DNA from: Peptoniphilus catoniae
Lineage (GTDB): Bacteria; Bacillota; Clostridia; Tissierellales; Peptoniphilaceae
DNA length: 64,000 bases
Direction of reading: 5' to 3'
NCBI RefSeq assembly: GCF_901447155.2
Contig: NZ_LR588414.1
Coordinates: forward strand, 62,001-126,000
The notes under the pieces: model-generated
The model's database searches: none
Told to the model about the DNA's origin: nothing
The model's input: the letters and a program-made list of their open reading frames with translations, nothing else
In this document: one piece after another, positions 55,829-64,000 of the stretch
Position numbering within the stretch: position 1 is the first letter of the stretch
How the letters are laid out: the number at the start of each line of letters is the position of its first letter
Made by a program: the position numbers and the translations under genes

Positions 55829-56954
55829 TTTTCTAAGATACTCATTTATATCGAATTACCAAACCTTATTAGTGCTCTTAGTCACAGCTATAGCTTGCAG
55901 TATTATTGGAGTTTTCTTGGTACTGAGGAGGCTATCAATGTTAGCTGATGCTATAAGCCACTCAATACTTCTTGGTATTGTAATTGCTTATTTTATCGTA
56001 AAGGATATTAGCTCAGTTTACCTAGTTTTTGGGGCGGCACTTTTTGGAATAATAACAGTATTTTCTATAGAATCTTTATCGAAGACAAAACTTGTAAAAA
56101 ATGATGATGCTGTGGGTATTGTTTTTCCAATGTTTTTCGCCTTGGCAGTTATACTTATAACAAAGTATGCGAGAAATGTCCACCTTGATGTGGACGTCGT
56201 CCTCATGGGAGAGGTCATAATGGCACCTCTAAATACTATGAATTTCTTTGGTTATGAAATTCCAAAATCCCTTTTTGAAATGTCTGTGATAGGGATATTA
56301 AACTTAGCCTTTATTATAGTTTTCTTTAAAGAGCTAAAACTAACAACCTTTGATACAGAATTTGCAAAAATTGCAGGATTTTCAGAAGTTCTTTTATTCT
56401 ACGCCCTAATGACCCTTGCTTCATTTACAACGGTGGTCGCCTTTGAGGCTGTGGGAGCTATTTTAGTAATATCATTTCTAATAGCACCTGCCGCAAGTGC
56501 ATACTTGATAAGCAAAAATCTAAGGGTCATGATCCTAATATCAGTCCTTTACTCAATAATAAATTCTGTTTTAGGATTTTTATTAGCCATGTATTTCAAC
56601 CTATCCATGTCTGGAATGTCAGCAACCATGGCAGGGATTACTTTTCTTCTTACATTTTTATTTAACAAAAATGGATTTTTGATGAAAATATTAAGGCGTA
56701 AGAAAAATCATGTGGAATTTAAAAAGGATACATTTGTGATTCACGTTGGCAACCATCAAGAAAGAGCAAATGCAAGTGATGAGTTAGGACTTACAACAAT
56801 CGCTAAGCATCTATCATGGCGAAAAGAAGATATAGAAAAATATAGTGAAATTTTGATATCAGAAAAAAAGATAAAAGTTGATGGAGACATTTATAAACTA
56901 ACTGAAAAGGGTAGAATCTTATATATAAATTTGTTAAAAGATTACGCACTATGA
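55821..56954 (+). CDS. troD: Metal ABC transporter permease with C-terminal winged-helix-like domain (377 aa)
   Basis: Second ABC-3 permease: coupling region LRRLSMLADAISHSILLGIVIAYF and late VGAILVISFLIAPAASAYL. Membrane part ends near residue 285. About 90 extra cytoplasmic residues follow, including DELGLTTIAKHLSWRKEDIEKY, LISEKKIKVDGDIYKLT, EKGRILYINLLKDYAL, which read as a helix-turn-helix followed by a beta wing. Some TroC-type permeases carry such DtxR-like tails; function in metal sensing is possible but unproven. Symbols C and D are by order only. Confidence 0.85.
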   Translation: MIDFLRYSFISNYQTLLVLLVTAIACSIIGVFLVLRRLSMLADAISHSILLGIVIAYFIVKDISSVYLVFGAALFGIITVFSIESLSKTKLVKNDDAVGIVFPMFFALAVILITKYARNVHLDVDVVLMGEVIMAPLNTMNFFGYEIPKSLFEMSVIGILNLAFIIVFFKELKLTTFDTEFAKIAGFSEVLLFYALMTLASFTTVVAFEAVGAILVISFLIAPAASAYLISKNLRVMILISVLYSIINSVLGFLLAMYFNLSMSGMSATMAGITFLLTFLFNKNGFLMKILRRKKNHVEFKKDTFVIHVGNHQERANASDELGLTTIAKHLSWRKEDIEKYSEILISEKKIKVDGDIYKLTEKGRILYINLLKDYAL

Positions 56955-56962
56955 GGTAAACT

Positions 56963-57367
56963 ATGAATTCTATCAGGCAAGATTACATCCAAGCCATATA
57001 CAGGCTTTCAAAAGATAAGGGATATACAAATAATAAAAGCATATCTGATTATTTTTCAATAAGCAGGCCATCTGTTAGTGAAATGATTAAAAAACTAGTA
57101 GAAGATGGCTTAGTAATCCAAGATAAAAACAAGATATATCTAAGTGACCTAGGAGATAGGGCTGCTAAGGAAGTTTTATCAAAACACAGAATATGGGAAT
57201 TTTTCCTTGTTAATGTCTTAGGTCTTGATGGGGAAGTTGTCCATGACCAATCAGATTTATTAGAGCATGTCACAAGTGATGAAATGTTTCTTGCTTTAAA
57301 TAAGTTTCTAGACTACCCTAAAAAATCTCCCAAGGGAAAAAGAATCTACACAAACGAGAATAAATAA
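56963..57367 (+). CDS. DtxR/MntR-family metal-dependent repressor (134 aa)
   Basis: N-terminal winged helix (residues about 1-62: QDYIQAIYRLSKDKGYTNNK, FSISRPSVSEMIKKLVEDGLV) and metal-binding/dimerisation domain (SKHRIWEFFLVNVLGLDGE, VHDQSDLLEHVTSDEM). No C-terminal SH3-like domain. His, Glu, His, Glu-His ligands of the family core are present; an Asp (residue 7) occupies the position of MntR Asp8, a hint of Mn selectivity, while Gln10 replaces MntR Glu11. Last gene of the tro-like operon; probably autoregulates through the 53249-53262 palindrome. Confidence 0.88.
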   Translation: MNSIRQDYIQAIYRLSKDKGYTNNKSISDYFSISRPSVSEMIKKLVEDGLVIQDKNKIYLSDLGDRAAKEVLSKHRIWEFFLVNVLGLDGEVVHDQSDLLEHVTSDEMFLALNKFLDYPKKSPKGKRIYTNENK

Positions 57368-57445
57368 AAATGTTAGAGGCAAGTTAAAATTTATGAATAT
57401 AAACCTCTTGATTAGGTAAAGAGAGACTAATCAGGAGGAATTTTT

Positions 57446-57535
57446 ATGCCAAGTAAAAAAACAGAAACAAGAAGAAGCAAAAAGACCACAAGCTATGACT
57501 TGCGGTCTTTTTGCCTTGATGAAATAATCAAGTAA
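57446..57535 (+). CDS. Possible 29-aa small protein overlapping a terminator
   Basis: ATG with a strong AGGAGGAA 6 bases upstream opens a 29-codon frame: start MPSKKTETRRSKKTT, end SFCLDEIIK. Its 3' half runs through the repeated terminator unit, so a coding role and a terminator role are in conflict. It may be a real small basic protein, a leader peptide or a leftover 5' end of a longer gene. Confidence 0.35.
   Translation: MPSKKTETRRSKKTTSYDLRSFCLDEIIK
57483..57513 (+). terminator. Terminator downstream of the tro-like operon
   Basis: Stem 57483-57492 with 57499-57508 (one mismatch), 6-base loop, T run; same architecture as the terminator after mgtA. Confidence 0.75.
57483..57528 (+). repeat. 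46-bp direct repeat, copy 2 (right of the tro-like operon)
   Basis: Matches 52579-52624 at about 41 of 46 positions, same orientation. Confidence 0.8.
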
Positions 57536-57786
57536 AAGCTACTTAGAAAAGTCGATAGATTTTACTATATGATATAACATAAACATGATAATCCCGTATT
57601 AAATTGTTTGGGATAAATATGATAAGTTGATTAGTTTAGAACAAACATAAAAAGCTATTCTTTAAGGTATATATGTTGATTCCTGGGGAATAACAAAGTA
57701 AAAAGTATAATTTTAGAAATTATTTAAAGATTTGTTCAGTTATTGGATGCGTAAATTAAGATGGTATGGAGGCTGTAAGCTAGTAT
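57536..57786 (+). other. Intergenic, 251 bp before the methyltransferase remnant
   Basis: AT-rich. One ATCCC/GGGAT hairpin (about 57593-57617) is visible; no gene or confident promoter was found. GGAGG near 57769 is the likely ribosome site of the following frame but is rather far (13 bases) from the ATG. Confidence 0.4.
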
Positions 57787-59333
57787 ATGAAATTTTTAGA
57801 TGAATTAAAAAATGTTTTGAGCGCAGATGACAGATTTGTTGGAGAAAAGAATCAGATAATAAAAACAAAAGTAGGAGATGCTGCAAGAAGTAATGACGAA
57901 AATTTATTGAAAGCACTTCTCGGTAACAAATTGTTGAAAGATGTTTTCTTTACAAAAGTTGATGATATATATGTATTTGATAAGAATAAATTCGTTTGGG
58001 TCCTAGAATCAAAAGAATTTCTCCCGGATTCTTTTACTATGTATAAAAATAAGATAGGTCTTGTTGATTCTAATAATAATTTAATTAGTCAAAAACAAGA
58101 TGTTTCCTTGGTATGGCCTTACAAAGATTGCGTCCTTGAAGGTGGACAAACCAAAGAAGATCAAAAAAGAGATGAGATTTTTTTAATGAAACATTAGCCC
58201 CAGACCAGGTTAATAGGCTTCTTGCTCCAAAAGTTTTAGGTAATGCTAAGAGATACACCAATGAAGGAATAGAAGAAAATATAGAATTTAAAGAAGATGA
58301 TAATTTAATTATAAAAGGAAATAATTTGCTTGCTTTATCGTCTTTATTAGAAAGATATGAGGGACAAGTGAAGTGTATTTATATTGATCCCCCATATTTG
58401 TTTAGAAAGAAAATTCAAGAGGATGCTTTTAAATATAATTCTAATTATCATAAATCTACCTGGTTAACTTTTATAAAAAATAGATTAGAGATGTCATGGA
58501 AACTACTTAAGGATATTGGAACTATATGGATTCATACAGGGGATGATGGACTTCATTATTTAAAAATATTATGTGATGACATATTTGGCGCTGAACATTT
58601 TGTAGCAACACTACCAAGAAAATCAAGAGATGGAAAATCAGACGTACCATTTAACCTTTCTCAAGACTTTGACTGGATTTTATTATATTCTAAGGGATTT
58701 GAGCGTGATTCTGTAGTAGGACGAAAAGTAGATAGAAAATACTATGAAACTGATGATTTCCCGGGAAGACCTTGGAGAATTGCAGATTTAACAAAACAAA
58801 CGACTCCAAAGGAACGCCCTAATTCAAATTTCACTATGATTAATCCAAGAACTGGAAAAGAATATCTAGTGAATCCTAAAAGATCCTGGGCAATAACTAA
58901 AGATACATTTGACTATTATTATAAGTGTGGTGGGATAGGATTCCCTGATGACTATGAATTTATGTCAGGAGAACTCCCATTCAGACGAATTTTTAAAGAA
59001 GAAGATGATAGAAGAGGAAAGCCAACATCTGTAAATAGTGATTTTTTAATTAGAAAACTTATTGAAGATTTAATGACAAATTCTAAAAATAAATCTGGCA
59101 ATGATGAAATTGATGCTCTATTTTCAAGAGATGAGTTTGGATATGCAAAGCCAGAAAATTTAATTAAAAATATTCTTGAAGTAAGCACTATAGAAAATGA
59201 TATTGTACTAGACTTTTTTATGGGGTTTCGTGTCATAATAGTGATAGAGGCAAATAGTTATGTAAATACAAGGAGTTCAAGACTTATACCAAAGTTTAAA
59301 ACTCAAAAAATAAAGAGTTGGTGTGCTGCTTAG
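57787..59333 (+). pseudogene. Type III restriction-modification DNA methyltransferase (Mod), frameshifted and 3'-truncated
   Basis: Frame 1 (57787-58197) encodes the N-terminal Mod part, ending at a stop just after a run of seven T (58178-58184). One extra T would restore continuity with the second frame, which reads NETLAPDQVNRLLAPKVLGNAKRY and goes on through the catalytic DPPY (IYIDPPY), then KSTWLTFIKNRLEMSWKLL and IWIHTGDDG. The motif I region IVLDFFMG is joined at about 59226 to an unrelated 35-residue tail instead of SGTT, so the SAM-binding loop is lost. No res gene follows. It is inactive as written even if the T run slips. Confidence 0.85.
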
Positions 59334-59413
59334 AGTATCCAATTTAATGATGTGAATGTGAAATAAAAAGAGATAAGGAAAGTGAATAAATACAAGGATG
59401 AGTATCAATAAAA

Positions 59414-60313
59414 ATGCAATTTGTAGGAAAGGAGTATGGGCAAGAATTTATGTCAAAAATAGAATCTAAAATACAAGAAAAAGTCATGTCTTTTCTGTTT
59501 CGAGGAAAAGAATTATTTAAGCCATTAAATACAGGATACATTGATGAGAGAGTAAGTTGTGTTAGAGAATATGTTGCTAATATTTATTTTTATAAAAAAG
59601 ACGATCACACGATTATGATAGACGCAGGCTATAATTATGATAGGTTAGAAGAAAAAATTAAGTGGCTTAATATCAATCCAAAAGATATTCAGGAAATTTT
59701 AATTACACACCAAGACACAGACCATGTCGGAGCTATTGAAAAAGGCAGCGATGGATTGTTTAGCGAATCCACTATATATATTGGAAAAATCGAAAATGAA
59801 TATTTAGAAGGTCGTAAAAAGCGTAAAGTATTTGGCGGATTAGTTAAACTGCCACAAGTTCGCATAGAAAATAAAAAAGTATTAGTTGATGATGAGCAGG
59901 TCTTTTATATTGGGAACATTAAGATAGAAGCATTTCTTGTACCAGGGCATACTTGGGGACATCTTGTCTATCTGATTGATGACGCATATTTATTTACAGG
60001 TGACACGATTTGGTTTGGAGCAGATGGTGGCTACGCATTTTTGAACATTCTTGCAGAAGATAAAAAATTACAAGTTAAATCCCTTAAAAAGTTAGAGGAA
60101 ACACTTAGAAAGAGAAATTTAAAGTTAAAAATTATAACAGGTCATACAGGTTGGACTGATGGTATAGATTTTGCTTTTTCTCACACAGATGAGATCTGCA
60201 ATGGGTTAAAAAGAAAACCCAAGGTCCATGACCCCAAAGCACCCTATGATGGCTATGATGAAAAAGACGATACAGAAGAGAATGCAAGGAATGTTTTACT
60301 AGAAAAGTGTTAA
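59414..60313 (+). CDS. MBL-fold metallo-hydrolase (299 aa)
   Basis: Metallo-beta-lactamase-fold hydrolase: LITHQDTDHVGA (HxDxDH metal motif), His in VPGHTWGHLVYL, Asp in FTGDTIWFG, His in ITGHTGWTDG. Family members include thioesterases, lactonases and glyoxalase II; the substrate is not readable. The start is uncertain: the ATG at 59414 lacks a good ribosome site, and another ATG at 59450 follows AAAGGAG at a long distance. Intact, but surrounded by broken genes. Confidence 0.82.
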   Translation: MQFVGKEYGQEFMSKIESKIQEKVMSFLFRGKELFKPLNTGYIDERVSCVREYVANIYFYKKDDHTIMIDAGYNYDRLEEKIKWLNINPKDIQEILITHQDTDHVGAIEKGSDGLFSESTIYIGKIENEYLEGRKKRKVFGGLVKLPQVRIENKKVLVDDEQVFYIGNIKIEAFLVPGHTWGHLVYLIDDAYLFTGDTIWFGADGGYAFLNILAEDKKLQVKSLKKLEETLRKRNLKLKIITGHTGWTDGIDFAFSHTDEICNGLKRKPKVHDPKAPYDGYDEKDDTEENARNVLLEKC

Positions 60314-60356
60314 ACAGATATGCTTACGGAAAGCAAACTACTAATCTAAAAATTTT

Positions 60357-60393
60357 AGACGATAGAAAGCAATAATTCTGTCGTCTTTTTTTA
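60357..60393 (+). terminator. Intrinsic terminator after the MBL-fold gene
   Basis: AGACGA/TCGTCT stem (60357-60362 with 60381-60386), long loop, followed by eight T. Confidence 0.75.
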
Positions 60394-60414
60394 TTTCAGA
60401 GAAAGGAGGTAAGA

Positions 60415-60910
60415 ATGACTTTTGATTATTTTTATAATAGGCAATCTGAGATGTATAACTTCATTAGGTTACCTATGGTATTAATGAAAGATGAAATTTT
60501 TGAGGGCATTTCTATCGAAGCTAAAGTTTTGTATTCATATATGCTTAATCGAATGGGTCTTTCATATAAAAATGGCTGGATAGATGAAGATGGAAAAGTT
60601 TTTATTTATTACACAATGGACTCTATTAAAGAACAATTCAACTGTGCAAATGATAAAGCCTTAAAAATTATGAATGAACTTGATACAAAATCAGAAATTG
60701 GATTAATAGAAAAGAAAAGACAAGGACTTGGAAAACCAAATAAAAAAGATATGACTAGGGAAATCTAAAGGGAGTACCGAATAGCCACGCCCTTGAATAC
60801 CTAAAAAAATAAGACTTTCGAAAAGCAGAAGTCCAGAATTTCGAAAATCGGAAATCCAGAATTTCAATAATCGAAATTCTGGAAAATACCAATGTAGAGA
60901 GGATATAAAA
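60415..60910 (+). pseudogene. RepA_N-type replication initiator remnant
   Basis: A strong AAAGGAGG precedes an ATG; the frame (60415-60768) encodes the RepA_N N-terminal domain: FYNRQSEMYNFIRLPM, SIEAKVLYSYMLNRMGLS, GWIDEDGKVFIYYT. It is 117 aa, where the family is usually over 250. After GLGKPNK the frame departs from the family, but 60815-60885 still encodes in other frames the Asn/Glu/Lys/Ser-rich tail repeats typical of these proteins in Tn916/Tn1549-like conjugative elements and plasmids. A trace of a lost mobile element. Confidence 0.75.
60832..60883. repeat. Direct and inverted copies of an 11-bp unit in the repA tail
   Basis: TCCAGAATTTC occurs at 60832-60842 and 60855-60865, and its exact inverse GAAATTCTGGA at 60873-60883. 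Probably derived from the repeated coding tail of RepA_N genes. Confidence 0.8.
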
Positions 60911-60938
60911 TTGAAAAATGCAATATTTATGATATAAT
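60911..60938 (+). promoter_or_regulatory. Promoter before the DUF1016 remnant
   Basis: TTGAAA (60911-60916), 16-base spacer, TATAAT (60933-60938), about 30 bases before the start codon. Confidence 0.65.
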
Positions 60939-60970
60939 TAAAGCAATTAAGAGGTCAACTAGGCGCTTGT

Positions 60971-61824
60971 ATGAATAACAAAAATAACATAGATAGGGTC
61001 CGTGATTATGCTTTTAATAGCATAAAAACATTGATGGATAAGGCAAGGAATGAAGTTGCAAGAGAAGTCAATAACATTTTGGTGCAAACTTACTGGGAGA
61101 TTGGACGCATTATCGTAGAAGATGAGCAAGGACATTCAGAAAGAGCGGAGTATGGCAAAGAGATTATAAACGACTTGTTAAGACAACTTATAAGAGAATA
61201 TGGCGGAGAATTTTCAAGGTCTAATTTACAGAATATGAGAAACCTATATCTGGCAAATTGACCCGGCCCCATTATTGCGAGCTCTTATCCATTAGCGATG
61301 AGAAAAAGCGAGTATCAATGCAAACTGGTCGGTGAGAAAACTTAAAAGGCAAATTAAAAACCTCCCTTTTTGAAAGATTGCTCTTATCTTCTGGAGAAGA
61401 AAACAAAGAAAAAGTCCTAGACCTAGCCTTAAAAGGAAATGAAATAAATAAGGCATCTGACCTTGTAAAAGACCCTTATGTGTTTGAATTTTTAGGCTTA
61501 CCGAAAGAAAAGCCAATGATGGAAAGTGATTTAGAAAAAGCACTGATAGACCATATTGAAAAATTTTTGCTTGAACTTTGTAAGGGTTTTATGTATGTAG
61601 GCAGCCAACAAAGAGCAACCCTAGGAAACACTCATTATTATGTTGACATGGTATTTTATAATAAAATATTAAGGCCTTATGTCTTAATCAAGCTTAAAAA
61701 GAGCTCTATAGAAGAGTCATACAACTATTTTTGCAACAAGGCGGAAGATGTATTGAGACTAGTCATTAATATATTGGAGAAGCAAAGCAGCCCTACATGG
61801 AGGGCACAGCATCTATCAATATAG
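60971..61824 (+). pseudogene. DUF1016 (YhcG/PDDEXK-type nuclease) gene, broken
   Basis: The 5' frame (60971-61261) encodes the DUF1016 N-terminal domain: LVQTYWEIGRIIVEDEQG, EYGKEIINDLLRQL, FSRSNLQNMRNLYLA. It then hits a stop. Fragments of the middle are recognisable in other frames (HYCELLSISDEKKR, WSVRKLKRQIK). The nuclease domain reappears at 61378-61824: GEENKEKVLDLALKGNEI, EKFLLELCKGFMYVGSQQR, NTHYYVDMVFYN. The end is again lost after YVLIKLKK. At least three lesions, so inactive. Confidence 0.85.
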
Positions 61825-61934
61825 ATCTTGACAATAGGAATGGTTTGACGCTTGCCATAGTGAACGTTTGTACTAAAGTTATCACACAAAAACTATTGGA
61901 ATACGAGCTTTTAAAAGCTAAGGAGGACAAATGA
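61781..61934 (+). other. Unidentified 3' coding fragment before degV
   Basis: An open frame reading KQPYMEGTASINIDLDNRNG through KVITQKLLEYELLKAKEDK ends with a TGA that overlaps the degV ATG (ATGA). It looks like the C-terminus of a lost gene once coupled to degV. Not recognised. Confidence 0.4.
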
Positions 61935-62782
61935 GTAAATTAGGATTAATTATAGATACGGCCTGTGATGTGCCAAAAGAAGCATATCAAAAATTAAATG
62001 TAGCTATGCTGCCTTTGTGGGTTAACTTTTCGGATAAATCATACAGGGATTTAATTGATATAGAAAAGGATGAGTTTTATGACTTGCTTGATAAGGAATT
62101 TCCTAAGACAAGTACACCATCGCTATCAGAAGTAAGAGAAACAATTGATAAAGAATTTGCATCCGGTGTCGATGAAGTTTTAATCATCACACTATCATCA
62201 GATCTAAGCGGTACGAATAATCTTTGCAATCTTGTAGCTGAAGATTATGACGGCAAGGTGAAAGTTTTTGACACAAAAAACATTGCCATAGGCGCAGGTT
62301 TTTACGGCTACAGAGCTGCAAGCCTTAGAGATGAAGGTGACAGTGCTGATGATATTATTAAAATAATGACAGATGATAGAGACAATATGAGGTCTAAGAC
62401 ATATTTTGCTATACCGGAATTAACTAACTTAATTAATGGCGGCAGGATAGGCAAAGTTCGAGGGGTCATAGGTCAATTTTTAGATATAAAACCAATAATC
62501 ACATGCAATATGGACGGCATTTATTACGCTATCGACAAGGTGAGAGGTTTTGTAAAGGCGCAAAAAAAACTTATTGAAAGAGTTAAGAAGGAACTTAGCG
62601 GCACCAAAGATTATTACTTAGCTATATGCCATGGATCAAATCCACAAGCATTGATGCTAGCCAAGGAAGCGCTTAAAGATGAGGTTGCGAGAGCAAAGAT
62701 TTATGTTGAAGAGCAGATAGCACCGACATTAGCGGTACACACAGGCAGGGGTCTGTTAGGCCTTGCATATTATAAATTATAA
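61931..62782 (+). CDS. DegV-family fatty acid-binding protein (283 aa)
   Basis: DegV proteins (FakB-type) hold fatty acids for phosphorylation by FakA. Signatures: LGLIIDTACDVPKEAYQK at the start, SLSEVRETIDKEFASGVDEVLIITLSSDLSGTNN, and NGGRIGKVRGVIGQFLDIKPIITC. Full length with AAGGAGGAC before the ATG. Intact although its neighbours are broken. No fakA kinase gene is in the window. Confidence 0.92.
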   Translation: MSKLGLIIDTACDVPKEAYQKLNVAMLPLWVNFSDKSYRDLIDIEKDEFYDLLDKEFPKTSTPSLSEVRETIDKEFASGVDEVLIITLSSDLSGTNNLCNLVAEDYDGKVKVFDTKNIAIGAGFYGYRAASLRDEGDSADDIIKIMTDDRDNMRSKTYFAIPELTNLINGGRIGKVRGVIGQFLDIKPIITCNMDGIYYAIDKVRGFVKAQKKLIERVKKELSGTKDYYLAICHGSNPQALMLAKEALKDEVARAKIYVEEQIAPTLAVHTGRGLLGLAYYKL

Positions 62783-62902
62783 GATTATAAGCTTAGGAGA
62801 TGGACTCTTAAACTTTTTTTTGGGATTATTGGAGGAGAATATTTGCTTTTTATTAAGCAGTCTTATTTTGCGGGTATAAATTAAAAAAGGAAATTGCGAA
62901 CA

Positions 62903-63982
62903 ATGAAAAATAAATTTATGATTATAATTTTAGTGCTTGCGATTTTATTTGTATCTTGTAGAAGAAATCCGACAGTAAGACAAGAAAAAATGCTGATATA
63001 AAAACCGAATCGACAGGAGCAAAAGAGGATATTAATCCTGAAGACTTGTCTGCAATTTATTTTGATAGCGGGTGTTTCTGGGACATTGAGGCCTTTATTG
63101 AGAAGATATACGGCATTTATGATGCTGTGAGCGGTTATGCAAACGGAAAGACCGCAAACCCGATTTACAAGGAAGTGTGCACTGGTGAGACTGGTCATGC
63201 TGAAACCGTAAAAGTTTTTTATGATCCAAATAAAATTTCCTTGAACAAGCTCATCCGTTATCTGCTGATGGTAATTGATCCTACATCTGTGGATAAACAG
63301 GGCTATGACATTGGCAGCCAATATAGGACTGGGATTTATTATGTAGATGAAAGCGACAGGCAGATTATCGAGGACAGGCTCAAAAAAGAGCAGAAAAAAT
63401 ATAACAAGGAGATTGTAGTCGAGGTTAAAAAATTAAATAATTTTTATGAAGCTGAGGACTACCACCAAGATTATCTGGCAAAAATCCTGGCGGCTATTGT
63501 CATATAGATTTGTCAAAGGCAGACCAAGTTTTAATTGACAAGGAAGATTACAAGAAGCCGTCAAAGGAAGAAATAAAAAAGACCTTGACTGATGAGTAGT
63601 ACAAGGTTACCCAGGAAAGTGCAACTGAGCCGGCTTTTAACAATGAGTTTTGGGATAATTACAAAAAGGGAATTTACGTTGATATTGTTACGGGCGAGCC
63701 ACTTTTTTCTTCCACGGATAAGTTTGATTTTGGTTGCGACTGGCCATCATTTTTAAAACCCATTTCAGAAGGTGTTTTGAAATACAATACTGATACTTCT
63801 TTTAATATGACGAGGACAGAAGTAAAAAGCAGGTCGGGCGATTTCCATTTGGGCCACGTTTTCGAAGATGGCCCAAGGAAAGGGGACTAAAGTATTGTAT
63901 CAACAGTGTGTCTCTGAGATTTATTCCCTATGAAGATATGGACAAGAAAGGCTACGGATATTTAAAACATTCGGTCGAATAA
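62903..63982 (+). pseudogene. Secreted methionine sulfoxide reductase MsrAB, broken by several lesions
   Basis: An ATG at 62903 starts a lipoprotein signal with lipobox LFVSC. A frameshift in an A6 run (62985-62990) separates it from the MsrA domain (DSGCFWDIEAF with the catalytic Cys, CTGETGHAETV). A second shift in an A run (63480-63484) precedes NPGGYCHIDLSKAD. A TAG stop lies at 63597-63599. The MsrB domain follows ([39 protein letters not shown]). A third shift at a G4 run (63882-63885) precedes the catalytic [15 protein letters not shown]. Four lesions in about 1 kb. Confidence 0.88.
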
Positions 63983-64000
63983 AATTTGTATTAAAAAAGC

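Noticed and set aside
60832-60883. CRISPR-like repeat array
   Set aside because: Only three 11-base units, one inverted, inside a decayed repA coding tail; no spacers of regular length and no cas genes.
62881-63321. 146-codon minus-strand frame over the msrAB remnant
   Set aside because: The plus strand encodes clear MsrA motifs in broken frames; the minus-strand frame is an artefact of loss of stops.

Overview
The window is AT-rich DNA from a low-GC Gram-positive bacterium, most likely an anaerobe of the Tissierellia/Peptoniphilaceae type (inference from gene content and protein style; no 16S is present). Supporting signs are T-box leaders on aminoacyl-tRNA synthetase genes, a SAM-I riboswitch before metK, purine-rich Shine-Dalgarno sequences, RecD2 and ComFC, a DUF5693-CsaB-TagA cluster, and many TTG starts.

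Positions 1-48,200 are chromosomal housekeeping DNA. In order: the 3' part of clpB; a lipoprotein pair (DUF3160 plus a small exported partner); murB-rapZ-yvcK-fni; trxB; serS with a Ser T-box; an AEC-type carrier; metK with a SAM-I riboswitch; recD2-comFC; a leftward membrane-protein operon (YihY, an unknown 561-aa protein, an ArAE/FUSC-like protein); a compact DnaA-box cluster; hpf; a TRAP-TAXI uptake pair; tRNA-Pro; a HAD hydrolase and VanZ-like protein; tmRNA; a PPC-domain protein and murI; proS, a PC4-like protein and a proteostasis block (tig, clpP, clpX, lon, engB); a DsrE-like protein; malic enzyme; tyrS behind an unusually short Tyr T-box; an AcpS-NnrD fusion with an orphan MazF; a cell-surface glycopolymer block (DUF5693, csaB, methyltransferase, tagA/wecG); then tkt and guaA.

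From about 48.2 kb the character changes. Codon choice shifts (for example CCA rather than CCT for proline), intergenic gaps lengthen, and intact genes alternate with wreckage. Intact units are a small orphan gene, a bPH2-like membrane protein, an MgtA-type Mg2+ P-type ATPase with a long leader, and a complete tro-like Mn/Zn ABC operon (troA, troB, two permeases, a DtxR/MntR-family repressor). The tro promoter carries a perfect Fur-family 7-1-7 box upstream and a DtxR-type palindrome at the predicted start site. A 46-bp near-identical terminator-bearing repeat flanks this operon.

The last 6 kb holds a frameshifted and truncated type III methyltransferase gene, an MBL-fold hydrolase, a truncated RepA_N replication-initiator gene, a broken DUF1016 nuclease gene, an intact DegV protein and a broken msrAB gene. 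This looks like an old insertion hot spot in decay.

I found no CRISPR array, no complete mobile element and no clear new defence system. The observations most worth checking are the ultrashort Stem I Tyr T-box, the AcpS-NnrD fusion next to an antitoxin-less MazF, the DnaA-box cluster, and the dual-operator tro operon whose second permease ends in a winged-helix-like domain.
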